From UBA1181 sp045639525 (GTDB lineage: Bacteria > Bacteroidota > Bacteroidia > Bacteroidales > Paludibacteraceae), in assembly GCA_045639525.1 (NCBI GenBank), contig JAZUDI010000037.1, forward strand, positions 115,526 to 179,525: a stretch of 64,000 bases of DNA, in the 5' to 3' direction. How positions within the stretch are numbered: the first letter of the stretch is position 1; every line of letters starts with the position of its first letter. The notes beneath the pieces are model-generated. The model was not told the DNA's origin. It saw nothing but the letters and a program-made list of their open reading frames with translations, and made no database searches. Below are positions 34,483 to 43,736 of the stretch, in pieces. Position numbers and translations under genes: made by a program.

Positions 34483-34677
34483 ATGCTAACCCAAACCCTC
34501 TTTATCCCCTGCACCCCCGAGTTGCAGAACGACATCAATGCTATCCTTGCCCAACCAGGCGTGGAGTATGTAGATATGAAAATCGTGCCCGCCAATGGAG
34601 AGACGCAGAATGAATACGCCTGCGCAGGCGTGTGGCTGGTGTTTCGTCAGATGGAGGGTGGAAGGACGCTGGTGTAG
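34483..34677 (+). CDS. Hypothetical 64-aa protein ending in a REP palindrome
   Basis: MLTQTLFIPCTPELQND start, then VEYVDMKIVPANGE and VWLVFRQMEGG. No family recognised. The stop codon TAG (34675-34677) is supplied by the palindrome at 34674-34701, so the original 3' end may have been cut by insertion of that element. Confidence 0.35.
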   Translation: MLTQTLFIPCTPELQNDINAILAQPGVEYVDMKIVPANGETQNEYACAGVWLVFRQMEGGRTLV

Positions 34678-34701
34678 AGACGCGATTAATCGCGTCTCTA
34701 C
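34674..34701. repeat. REP-like palindrome, second copy
   Basis: Exact copy of the 28-bp palindrome at 29864-29891, overlapping the stop of the small ORF before it. Confidence 0.9.
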
Positions 34702-34785
34702 GGGTGAATCCATCACCCGATAAAACCACCAGCGCCATCACAACATCTGCTGTGGTGGGGGTGGTATTATTTGTGTGAAAATTTT

Positions 34786-35552
34786 CTATTTCTCCACTTC
34801 CTCAAGGGTAATGGATAGCAGTTCGGCAATCTGTTCATTGCTGAAGCCGGAAATTCGAAGATTGTTAATGAGTTTTTTCCGTTCTTTTAATTCTCCCTGT
34901 TGGATTCCTTGCTGGACCCCTTGTTGGATTCCCTGCTGAATCCCCTGCTGAATCCCCTTTTCCATGCCATCTTCCACACCTCTGCTATAACCATTGCTAT
35001 ACCCATACTGCTCCATGTCCACCTCGTCCTCGAGGGCTTTCATGCTGGCCTCGTACTGGGCATACTCCTCTTCGGAGAGATTGGCCACATTGGCTTTCTC
35101 CAATAGTCTGAGCAGACCTTCGTCCGCTCGCTCATATACTGATGGGTCGATTCTATCCATTGTTCCTAATTTCTTAAAAAAGTGCATCCAAATGTTCTTG
35201 GGCGTGATGTTTCCCTTGTCCAAATTGAAATTAGGCAAAGATAAGAAAAAATTGTGATTGCGGTCCCAAAACTCCTCCAGCTCGTCCCGATCGTACACGC
35301 TCGTTCGGGTGATGGGCTTGTTCAGCCATTTGTTGCGGCCACCCATGATGAAGATGCCGAACAGAGTAGGTCGAAGTTGACGCCTCTCTCGTCTTTTTGA
35401 GGTTGAGGTACCTCGATATTTTTGAATTGTACACTTGTTATCTTGTCGGTTTCGCCCTCCAAGATAGCGTTCAGGAAAGATTTCATCACAGTCTCGTCCT
35501 GCATGCAGAATTTGAATCCGTAATCGCTGCGTAAATCCATATATACTCCCAT
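34786..35552 (-). pseudogene. Disrupted Rpn/PD-(D/E)xK nuclease-family gene
   Basis: Two frames, N-terminal (35552-35322) and C-terminal (35346-34786), match the intact paralogue at 35851-36702. A deletion of ~155 bases joins FDLLC directly to FGIFIMG, shifting the frame and removing about 52 residues including the catalytic E-x-Q strand (ILIEMQ in the paralogue). The C-terminal part carries a five-fold 12-bp repeat encoding IQQG/VQQG (near 34895-34957), expanded relative to the single unit in the paralogue. Rpn proteins are recombination-promoting nuclease/transposase-like factors. Confidence 0.85.
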
Positions 35553-35737
35553 GGCTTAAAGTTGTTAAGTTAATAATCAGGCAGAAAAATCAAGATAGAA
35601 TTTTTCTTTGTCGATGCAAATATAATGAAAATTATTGAATGTGTAAAATATACAATAAAATCAAAATCGACATCGATGGGTTTTGCGCCGTAGCGGCAAT
35701 CCTTGTTGTTGCCCGCGGTGAAAAATGTGCCGTTGGT

Positions 35738-35764
35738 GTGGGGGCGTATGCAATACGCCCCCAC
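35738..35764. repeat. REP-like palindrome of a second type
   Basis: Arms GTGGGGGCGTAT (35738-35749) and ATACGCCCCCAC (35753-35764), 3-base centre GCA, in the spacer between the two nuclease copies. Sequence differs from the 29864/34674 type. Confidence 0.9.
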
Positions 35765-35795
35765 GCGGGTGGTTCGCATAATTGATTAAACAACC

Positions 35796-35827
35796 ACCGC
35801 CATCACAACATTTGCTGTGATGGCGGT
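35796..35827 (-). terminator. Terminator-like hairpin of the intact nuclease gene
   Basis: 12-bp perfect stem ACCGCCATCACA / TGTGATGGCGGT with 8-base loop just beyond the stop of the gene at 35851. A mutated version lies at the same place (~34726-34757) after the broken copy, showing that the duplication included the 3' flank. Confidence 0.6.
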
Positions 35828-35850
35828 AGTATTATTTGTGTGAAAATTTT

Positions 35851-36702
35851 CTATTTCTCCACTTCCTCAAGAGTAATGGATAGCAGTTCAGCGATTTGCT
35901 CATTGGTGAAACCGGATGAACGCAGGTTAGAAATGAGTTTTTTTCGTTCTTCTTCTCTTCCCTGCTGGATTCCCTTTACCATCCCTCGCTTATATCCATG
36001 CTCCTCCATGTCGATCTCATCCTCAAGGAGCTTCATGCTGGCGTCGTAGAGGTTCTGCTCCTCTTCCGAGAGTGCGGCGACCTTGGCCTTCTCGATCAAG
36101 CGGAGAAGCCCTTCGTCGGCTCTATCATATACAGATTCGTCTATCCTTTCCATATTACCCATCTCTTTAAACATGTGTAGCCAAATGTCTTTGGTCGTTA
36201 TCTTTTCCTTGTCCAATTTGAACTTAGGCAAAGATATATAAAAATTATGATTACGGTCCCAAAACTCGGTAAGTTCGTCACGGTCATAGACGCTCGTCCG
36301 TGTCACTGCCTTAGTAAGGTACGCATCACGTTGCCCCATGATGAAGATGCCGAAGATACGAGGAATGTCATGCTCCATCTTTTCCCACTTGAAGCCTTTC
36401 GGTATTAGGTTCTTCATGAGTTGATAGATGTAGAACGTCGCGCGCGTCTTGAAATAGGTCTGCGAGGCGTTCTGCATCTCGATCAGGATCTTCTCGCCCT
36501 TCTCTGTCGTGCATAGGAGGTCGAACGTGACACCTCGCTGTCGTTCGTTCTCTCTTGGAACCTCGACGTTTTCAAATTTGACATTCGTTATTCTGTCAGT
36601 TTCGCCCTCCAGAATAGCATTCAGGAAAGATTTCATTACGATCTCGTCTTGCATACAATACTTGAAGCCGAAGTCGCAGCGTAAGTCGATATACTTAGCC
36701 AT
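35851..36702 (-). CDS. Rpn/PD-(D/E)xK family nuclease-transposase, intact copy
   Basis: 283 aa. Conserved start YIDLRCDFGFKYCM, catalytic Asp in TFDLLC (~61) and E-x-Q in ILIEMQ (~74-76), then TYFKTRATFYIY, IFGIFIMGQ and SVYDRDELTEFWDRN; the C-terminus is helical with one GIQQG and ends LLSITLEEVEK. Rpn proteins cut DNA and promote RecA-independent recombination; many are accessory or phage-defence-linked. A -7-like box (TATCTTTGC on the minus strand, 36777-36769) lies upstream. Confidence 0.9.
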   Translation of the reverse strand: MAKYIDLRCDFGFKYCMQDEIVMKSFLNAILEGETDRITNVKFENVEVPRENERQRGVTFDLLCTTEKGEKILIEMQNASQTYFKTRATFYIYQLMKNLIPKGFKWEKMEHDIPRIFGIFIMGQRDAYLTKAVTRTSVYDRDELTEFWDRNHNFYISLPKFKLDKEKITTKDIWLHMFKEMGNMERIDESVYDRADEGLLRLIEKAKVAALSEEEQNLYDASMKLLEDEIDMEEHGYKRGMVKGIQQGREEERKKLISNLRSSGFTNEQIAELLSITLEEVEK

Positions 36703-37018
36703 TGTTAAAAAAGAATTTAAAGATTAAACAAAATAGATAGAACTCTTGCAAAACAAGCGATTCTGGATGCAAAGATAGAAAAAATATTTTATGTGTATTT
36801 ATTACATTAACAATTTCCACAATAATACCTTGATTTGTTGTTCCGTTGATTAAACGCCAGACCCTACCTGTCCCCTTCCTTTATTTCAACACAATTTTCA
36901 TACTCATTGCGACAATTCTCCACTAAAAAATCGCCTTTCCATCCTATTTTTGCGATGTTGTCAATTATGCTTTGGAGAGCAATTTTGGGTAAAAACACAT
37001 CTATATTGTAAGCATACC
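36703..37018. other. Intergenic region between divergent genes
   Basis: Contains the minus-strand -7-like box for the nuclease gene (36777-36769) and a plus-strand -7-like TATTTTTGC at 36945-36953 for the glycoside hydrolase gene; otherwise AT-rich with no gene seen. Confidence 0.5.
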
Positions 37019-39592
37019 ATGAAAAAACTAAGAGAGAAAGTATTGATCGCTTCTTTGTTCTTCTCTTTTGCCAGTATGGCTGGATCGCATGAATTCTATG
37101 TATCACCTACCGGAAATGATGCGAATGAGGGAACAGAGGAGGCGCCGTTCAAGACAATTGAGCAGGCTCAGAAGCAGGTAAGGACCTTGATTCCCGAGAT
37201 GGATGGAGACATCACTGTATTTTTGAGAGGAGGAACCTATCAGTTGGCCAAAACCATTACACTCACGAATGCCGATGGAGGTAAGAATGGCCATTATGTA
37301 CGTTACAAAGCCTATCCGGGTGAGACACCTCTTGTAACGGGTTGTATCCCTATCAAGGATTGGAAAATAGCCGATCCGGCGAATAATATCTGGGCAGCAT
37401 CCGATGTGGATGGCCGTTTCCGCCAACTCTATGTGAATGGCAAAAAGGCGATCCGCGCGCGTCATCCTAACTTGGGTAGCGACGGAAGCCACAATTTCTT
37501 CCGCTTGGCGAAGGTGGATACCTTTGGCAAGCGTTTCGATGTCTATACCGAACAGGTAGGCAACTGGAAACAGTTGGAGAAGGTGGAGATGCACTTGATG
37601 ATCGCTTGGGCAGAATCTATTTTCCGTTTGAAGAGTATTTCCAATAGAGGTAATATCAGTAAGATCGAGGTGCAAGATCCTGAGCATACGATGATTTGGC
37701 GAAGGAAGTATCCGATGCTGGGTACCGCCTTTATGAGTAATCCGCCAAGACAACAATGTTTCTATTTTGAGAACGCCTACGAATTCATCGACCAAGAGGG
37801 AGAGTGGTATTTGGATGAATCCACCAATGTTTTGTATTACAAGGCTCGTAAGGACGAGGATATGACCAAGAGCCTGGTGGTAGCACCTCGTTTGGAGAAC
37901 CTCATCGTGATTCAGGGAGAGAGCACCTCCAATAAGGTAGGTTATATCTCTTTTGAGGGGATTACCTTCGCCCATACCAATTTCACCCTTCCTAGTGAAA
38001 AGGGCTTTATGAATCTTCAGGCAGGTATGTACCACTTGGATGTGTTGGATGAACATCCAGGCCAACCTTTAAGCAGCAATAAGTTCTTATTGAAGCGTCC
38101 CGCCTCTGGCTTCCGTGTAGAGAACGCCCACCATATCCGTGTGGAGAGCAATGTCTTCGCACAGATGGCCATGACCGGTCTGGACTTTGTCTCCGGTACG
38201 AATGATGATATGATCCAAGGGAACATCTTCACAGATTGTGGTGCGGCGGGTATTATGATCGGTAAGTTCTCCGCAAGCGACGCGACAGAGATCCACGAGG
38301 CCTACAATCCTTCTGACAAGAATGAGATCTGCACCCGCGATACCATCAAGAATAATTACATCCACCATGTCACGACAGAATCGCAAGGTTCGGTCGGTAT
38401 CGGTGCGGGCTATCCTAGGGATATCGTCATCGAGAATAATGAGTTGGCCTATATGAATTATTCCGGCATCTCAGTGGGCTTTGGATGGACCAAGAGTCCT
38501 ACCGCTATGAACAACAACCACATCAACCGCAACTACATCCACCATGTGTCGCAGCTGTTGGCGGACTGTGGACCTATCTACACGCTCTCTAATCAAGGCG
38601 AGAGCGGAGAGATTAAGTACAACTACATCACCGACATTTCAGCCTCGAAATGGGCGGATTATTGGGTTCTTCCCATCTATTTGGATGAAGGTTCGAGTGG
38701 CTTCGAGGTGGCATATAATGTCTATCAAAGAGCGCCCAGCGGCAATGCCGCCAACCAAGCGGGACAAAACTATTGCCATGATAATGACAAGTACAACCAA
38801 GATGTCGTGAACAAGGCTGGTATCCAAGCGCCCTATAAAGGGATTTTGACTAAAAGTGTAGTGATATTGCCCGATTTCTCCGAAATAGTGGCACAGGCTC
38901 CATTCTTGGGAGAACCGATGAATATTCCTGGCACCATCCAATTTGAAAATTATGATTTGGGCGGACAGAGTGTCTCTTTCAACGATAATGATTTTGTCAA
39001 TGAGGGGAAATATTACCGAGAGGATGGTGTGGACGTGGTAGCGATCGGGGATTCGCTCCATCCGGAGGATTATGCGATCGGATACACTGCCAAGGGAGAG
39101 TGGTTGGAATATACGGTGAACATCGAGTCGAACGATCAATTCTTCTATAAGGCCAGCGTCGCTTCTGGTTTGGAACATTCCGGGTTCCGCCTCTTCTTGG
39201 ATGGCAAGGCGATTTCTGACACCATTGAGATTCCGCAAGGCGAGAGTTGGGATGTTTATACCACCGTTGATGGCAGACTGATCGCCCCTATGACAGCCGG
39301 TGAACATGTCTTGCGGGTGGCGATCACTGGTTCTTATGCTAATTTGAACTGGATTAAATTCGCTAAAAGCGAGGAAGAGATGGCGACAGATGTTGAAAAT
39401 CTTTCGGTAATGTATGGAGATTGGGAGCTTCCTGTCTATCATATAAGTGGCGTATTGGTTGCCTATATTCATGTTAGTGGATACTTCAACAGAATCTCCG
39501 TAGACGAAGCTATGAGGGCGATAGCGCTACGCCCTGGTCTCTATTTTATCCAAAGGCCAGATCATAGATTTATCAAACACATATTCAAATAG
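37019..39592 (+). CDS. Secreted right-handed beta-helix glycoside hydrolase (GH141/GH120-like) with CBM6 and T9SS-like tail
   Basis: 857 aa from ATG 37019; signal peptide LIASLFFSFASMAGS. Residues ~25-600 form a parallel beta-helix beginning EFYVSPTGNDANEGTEEAPFKTI, with repeated N-x-I/V-x-x-N rungs (IQGNIFTDCGAAGIMIG, RNYIHHVSQLLADCGPIYT). This layout occurs in GH141 and GH120 enzymes acting on xylan or pectin-type glycans; the family is not certain. Residues ~640-780 are a CBM6 (FENYDLGGQSVSFNDND to LNWIKF). The last ~60 residues resemble a degenerate T9SS sorting domain. Twenty-six bases before the next hydrolase, so an operon. Confidence 0.75.
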   Translation: MKKLREKVLIASLFFSFASMAGSHEFYVSPTGNDANEGTEEAPFKTIEQAQKQVRTLIPEMDGDITVFLRGGTYQLAKTITLTNADGGKNGHYVRYKAYPGETPLVTGCIPIKDWKIADPANNIWAASDVDGRFRQLYVNGKKAIRARHPNLGSDGSHNFFRLAKVDTFGKRFDVYTEQVGNWKQLEKVEMHLMIAWAESIFRLKSISNRGNISKIEVQDPEHTMIWRRKYPMLGTAFMSNPPRQQCFYFENAYEFIDQEGEWYLDESTNVLYYKARKDEDMTKSLVVAPRLENLIVIQGESTSNKVGYISFEGITFAHTNFTLPSEKGFMNLQAGMYHLDVLDEHPGQPLSSNKFLLKRPASGFRVENAHHIRVESNVFAQMAMTGLDFVSGTNDDMIQGNIFTDCGAAGIMIGKFSASDATEIHEAYNPSDKNEICTRDTIKNNYIHHVTTESQGSVGIGAGYPRDIVIENNELAYMNYSGISVGFGWTKSPTAMNNNHINRNYIHHVSQLLADCGPIYTLSNQGESGEIKYNYITDISASKWADYWVLPIYLDEGSSGFEVAYNVYQRAPSGNAANQAGQNYCHDNDKYNQDVVNKAGIQAPYKGILTKSVVILPDFSEIVAQAPFLGEPMNIPGTIQFENYDLGGQSVSFNDNDFVNEGKYYREDGVDVVAIGDSLHPEDYAIGYTAKGEWLEYTVNIESNDQFFYKASVASGLEHSGFRLFLDGKAISDTIEIPQGESWDVYTTVDGRLIAPMTAGEHVLRVAITGSYANLNWIKFAKSEEEMATDVENLSVMYGDWELPVYHISGVLVAYIHVSGYFNRISVDEAMRAIALRPGLYFIQRPDHRFIKHIFK

Positions 39593-39618
39593 ACTATTGT
39601 AAAAGACTTTTAATTACC

Positions 39619-42600
39619 ATGAGAACATTACATCAATTCTTATTATCTATGGCAGCCGTTCCGTTGCTTTGCGCGACGAATGTGATGGCTGCGGATGAGT
39701 GGACAGGCAATCCCACTGTTTTTGGTGTGAACACTTTGAAACCACATGCCACCTCTATGCCTTACAGTTCGATTGAAGCTGCGAAAAAAGGTGACAGGAG
39801 ATCTTCCGATTGTTACCAGACATTGACGGGTACCTGGAAGTTCTATCATGTGGAGAAACCCGCTCAACGTAACAATGATTTTTACAAGGAGAATTACGAT
39901 GTCTCCAAGTGGGACAATATCGCCGTTCCTGGCTCTTGGCAGACGCAAGGGTATGACCGTCCGATCTATACCAATGTCACCTATCCTTGGGTAGGTACCG
40001 ACTATGGTTTGAAGGCGCCATACGCTCCTACCAATTTCAACCCGGTAGGCCACTACAAGCGTACTTTCCAGATCTCGGACGATTGGGATGGTAAGCGTAT
40101 CCGCCTCCATTTTGAGGGTGTGGAGTCGGCTTACTACGTTTGGATCAATGGTCAATATGTGGGTTATAGCGAGAACTCCTTTACCGACCATGAATTTGAT
40201 GTGACCGACAAGGTGCGCAAGGGAGAGAATAATATTGCCGTGCAGGTATTCCGCTGGTGCGACGGAAGCTGGTTGGAGGATCAAGATTTCATCCGCCTTT
40301 CCGGCATCTTCCGTGACGTCTATTTGTACGCCTCCCCTAAAACCCATATCCAGGACTTTCAGATCAACGCCTCTTTGGCGGACAACTACAAGGATGGTGA
40401 TTTTAGCGCCAATGTCTGGGTGGATAACTTCGATTCTAAGGCCTCTGAGCCACATACATTACAGTTACAGTTGATGAAGAAGGGTTCGACCAAAGTGGTG
40501 AAGGAGGTGACGGAGAAGGTAGCCTCTATCAGTGTGAATGGAGAGGCAAAGGTGAGCTTCAAGTTTGATGTCCCAGCGCCTGATTTATGGTCGGCTGAGG
40601 CGCCTAATCTATATACCGTGGTGATGGTACTCCGTGATGCGGATGGAAATATTACGGAGACAGAGAGCGCTCACGTGGGATTCCGCAAGGTGGAGTTGAA
40701 GAAGTACGCGCAGGGTATCACCTGTTATTGCATCAATGGTTCGCCGATCAAGTTTCGGGGTGTGGACCGTCATGAGATCGATCCCGACCATGGCCGCGTC
40801 TTATCTACAGAGCGTATTTACCAAGATATTGTCTTGATGAAGAAGTTCAATATCAATGCGGTACGTACCTCCCACTATCCGAACGATCCTCGTTTGTACG
40901 ATATCTGCGATAGTTTGGGTATCTATGTGTTGGATGAGTGCAATGTCGAGACACACGGTGTGCGCGATGATATTCCGAAGAGCCGTGACGAGTGGCGCGC
41001 CGCTTGTGTGGAGCGTATGAACTCTATGGTGCAGCGTGATAAGAACCATCCATGCGTTGTGCTCTGGTCGTTGGGTAATGAGGCAGGCGGTGGAAATGTC
41101 TTCACCTCCATGTTGAACCAAGCTCACTCCGCCGATCCTACCCGCCCAGTTCATTATGAGGGAGATTGGAACAATGCGGATGTATGCAGCTGGATGTATT
41201 TTGGTCCGGGTGCCATTTATGGATACAACAACAATAACAAGCCTATCATGCTTTGCGAGTATGAGCATGCGATGGGTAACAGTGTGGGTGATTTGAAGGA
41301 GTATATGGATGCCTTCTATGCCAATCCACGCTCTTTCGGTGGTTTCATTTGGGACTTTATCGACCAAGGACTTCGCCGCGGCAACACCCAATACTTCAAC
41401 TTCGGTGGCCTTTGGAAAGCAGGAGATCCTAACGATGATAACTTCTGTGCCAATGGTTTGGTCTTCCCAGACCGCACGCCGCAGCCTGAGTTGTATGAGG
41501 TGAAGCACCAATACAGCAGTATCCGTGTGAAGGCGAAGGATTTGTCCAAGGGTGTTGTCACCATCGAGAGCCGATTCAATTTTGTGAACGTAGGACAAAT
41601 GGCCGATTGCATGTGGCAGTTGAAGGAGAATGGCAAGGTGATTCAAGAGGGAATGCTCCCTTCATTGGACATCTCGCCTCTAACATCCAGGGATGTGACC
41701 ATTCCATTTACCCGCCCTAATCTAAAGGTGGGCGCAATTTACCATCTGGATTTGGATTTTCAGTTGAAAGAGACTACCAATTGGGCGACCGCCGGTCATA
41801 GCATCGCCCATGAGCAGTTCCGATTGTCTTTGGGGGCTGCACTTCCTGCGAAGGTGGATCTTTCAGAGCTAAGCGATTTGAAGGTGACGGATGGCAGCAG
41901 TGAGATTAAATTCAGTGGCGAACGTTTTGAATTGACCATCGACAAGAAGGCTGGTATCATCACTGATTATACCATAAACGGTACGACACAATTGATCAAG
42001 AATGGCCCTGTGCCTAATTTCTGGCGCGCCCCTATTGACAATGACAAGGGAAACCGTATGGAGTCGCGTTGTGCCGTTTGGCGTAATGCGGGTGCGAAGC
42101 GCAGTGTGGGAAATTGCTCGCTTACCAAGATTTCCGATAAGGAGAGCAAGGTTAGTTTCTCTATTGGATTGCCAGAGGCGGGCAGCTCATCCATGTCGAT
42201 GAATTATACGGTTTATGCGAGTGGAGATGTCGTGGTGGAATACAATGTCTCGCCTGACGCCTCCAAATCAGAGTTACCGAATGTAGGTACTCTCTTCACC
42301 ATTCCTGGCGGATTTGAGAAGGTGACCTATTTCGGCCGGGGCCCTCACGAGAACTATGTGGGCAGACGTACCAGCGCCTATGAGGGTATCTATACTACCT
42401 ATGCCGATTCGATGACCATCCCTTATATGGAGATCGGCGAGACTGGACAACGTACCGATGTGAGATGGGCGACTCTGACCAACTCCGTGGGTGTCGGATT
42501 GATGGTGGTTGGTTCTCCTGTGATGGAATTCAGTGCGCAACACTATACTCCGGAGCAGTTGACCAATGTGAAGTTGCCATGGGATCTCAAGCGTGACAAC

Positions 42601-43512
42601 GATATCACCCTTCGTGTGGATTACCAACAGATGGGCTTGGGCGGTATCGATAGTTGGGGTTCTAAGCCGTTGGATGACTATATGTTGTTCTCCAAGAACA
42701 AATATTCCCATAAATTCCGCATCACTCCATTATTTGGTAAGTTGGATGATCTCTGCGCATTGGCGAATATTGGTTTTAAGAATTTGCAGACCAGTGATCA
42801 GACGGAGAAGTATCCAACCTTGGACTATGTGGTTCCAACGCAGACTCCATTCAAGGATTTGACCGTTCCAGGTCGTATCCAAGCGGAGGATTATGACGAG
42901 GGTGGCATGGGCGTCTCTTTTTACGACAATGATATGGTGAATCAAGGAGGTTCCTACCGCGACGACGACGTGGATGTTGTCGCTACCGACAATGGATATG
43001 CCATCGGCTATACCGCAAAGGGAGAGTGGCTCAAATATACGCTCCAAGTGGAGAAGGATGGCACTTATCCTTTGACAGCCAACGTTGCCAGTGGATTGGA
43101 AGGAGCATCCTTCGATATCTTGATGGATGGCAAAGTGGTCTCCTCCGTCGTGATTCCTAAGGGCGAGGATTGGGATACCTATTCGGAGGTCATCATGGAA
43201 CCGATCGCATTATCGGCGGGAAAGCATGTAATGACCATCTCCTTCACCGGAAGTTATGGCAATGTGGATTGGATCCAATTGGGCGATTCGCAAAGCACGG
43301 GCATGGGTGATGTGATGGGCGAGACATCGGAGAGCGGTCTCTATGAATTATATACCATCATAGGTGGTTACATAGGTGAGGTGCGAATCCCTTGCGCTTT
43401 GGACCAACTGGTGGTGGATAGCGTATTGAGGAAAAAGGGTATTAGAACCGGTGTTTATGTGTTGGTAGATCGTCAACGCAAAAAGGCCCACAAAGTGGAG
43501 TTTGCGGAATAA
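39619..43512 (+). CDS. Secreted GH2 beta-galactosidase-like enzyme with CBM6
   Basis: 1297 aa. Signal peptide ending CATNVMAA. LacZ-type architecture: N-terminal sugar-binding domain (GSWQTQGYDRPIYTNV), Ig-like domain, TIM barrel with acid/base VVLWSLGNEAGG and nucleophile IMLCEYEHAMGN, then the LacZ C-terminal domain (FGRGPHENYVGR). A CBM6 follows (IQAEDYDEGGMGVSFYDND to VDWIQL) and a final ~60 residues with T9SS-like features (YELYTIIGGYIGEV, GVYVLVDRQRKK). Predicted exo-acting on terminal beta-galactosides; exact substrate unknown. Confidence 0.9.
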   Translation: MRTLHQFLLSMAAVPLLCATNVMAADEWTGNPTVFGVNTLKPHATSMPYSSIEAAKKGDRRSSDCYQTLTGTWKFYHVEKPAQRNNDFYKENYDVSKWDNIAVPGSWQTQGYDRPIYTNVTYPWVGTDYGLKAPYAPTNFNPVGHYKRTFQISDDWDGKRIRLHFEGVESAYYVWINGQYVGYSENSFTDHEFDVTDKVRKGENNIAVQVFRWCDGSWLEDQDFIRLSGIFRDVYLYASPKTHIQDFQINASLADNYKDGDFSANVWVDNFDSKASEPHTLQLQLMKKGSTKVVKEVTEKVASISVNGEAKVSFKFDVPAPDLWSAEAPNLYTVVMVLRDADGNITETESAHVGFRKVELKKYAQGITCYCINGSPIKFRGVDRHEIDPDHGRVLSTERIYQDIVLMKKFNINAVRTSHYPNDPRLYDICDSLGIYVLDECNVETHGVRDDIPKSRDEWRAACVERMNSMVQRDKNHPCVVLWSLGNEAGGGNVFTSMLNQAHSADPTRPVHYEGDWNNADVCSWMYFGPGAIYGYNNNNKPIMLCEYEHAMGNSVGDLKEYMDAFYANPRSFGGFIWDFIDQGLRRGNTQYFNFGGLWKAGDPNDDNFCANGLVFPDRTPQPELYEVKHQYSSIRVKAKDLSKGVVTIESRFNFVNVGQMADCMWQLKENGKVIQEGMLPSLDISPLTSRDVTIPFTRPNLKVGAIYHLDLDFQLKETTNWATAGHSIAHEQFRLSLGAALPAKVDLSELSDLKVTDGSSEIKFSGERFELTIDKKAGIITDYTINGTTQLIKNGPVPNFWRAPIDNDKGNRMESRCAVWRNAGAKRSVGNCSLTKISDKESKVSFSIGLPEAGSSSMSMNYTVYASGDVVVEYNVSPDASKSELPNVGTLFTIPGGFEKVTYFGRGPHENYVGRRTSAYEGIYTTYADSMTIPYMEIGETGQRTDVRWATLTNSVGVGLMVVGSPVMEFSAQHYTPEQLTNVKLPWDLKRDNDITLRVDYQQMGLGGIDSWGSKPLDDYMLFSKNKYSHKFRITPLFGKLDDLCALANIGFKNLQTSDQTEKYPTLDYVVPTQTPFKDLTVPGRIQAEDYDEGGMGVSFYDNDMVNQGGSYRDDDVDVVATDNGYAIGYTAKGEWLKYTLQVEKDGTYPLTANVASGLEGASFDILMDGKVVSSVVIPKGEDWDTYSEVIMEPIALSAGKHVMTISFTGSYGNVDWIQLGDSQSTGMGDVMGETSESGLYELYTIIGGYIGEVRIPCALDQLVVDSVLRKKGIRTGVYVLVDRQRKKAHKVEFAE

Positions 43513-43579
43513 ATATTGACGAATGGTAGGTAGAAAAATACGATCCTCTAAGGGGAATTGATTGTATTTTTATATTCAT

Positions 43580-43611
43580 AAAGGGCGGAATATCAGTGTA
43601 TTCCGTCCTTT
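43580..43611 (+). terminator. Rho-independent terminator after GH2 gene
   Basis: AAAGGGCGGAATA pairs with TATTCCGTCCTTT (one G-U), 6-base loop, followed by ATTG; ends the two-gene hydrolase operon. Confidence 0.75.
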
Positions 43612-43706
43612 ATTGTGAATTTTGTAGCACCTCTATGCACATAAAAATTGGTGCGAAATTTATGACTGATGAATAGAAATTTATGAGCTTTTGAGTGTGG
43701 CTGCTC

Positions 43707-43715
43707 TACCTTTGC
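43707..43715 (+). promoter_or_regulatory. -7 box of the third hydrolase gene
   Basis: TACCTTTGC matches TAnnTTTGC, 21 bases before the ATG at 43737, so the leader would be very short. No well-spaced -33 TTG. Confidence 0.5.
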
Positions 43716-43736
43716 GTCAAATCAAATCAAAATACC

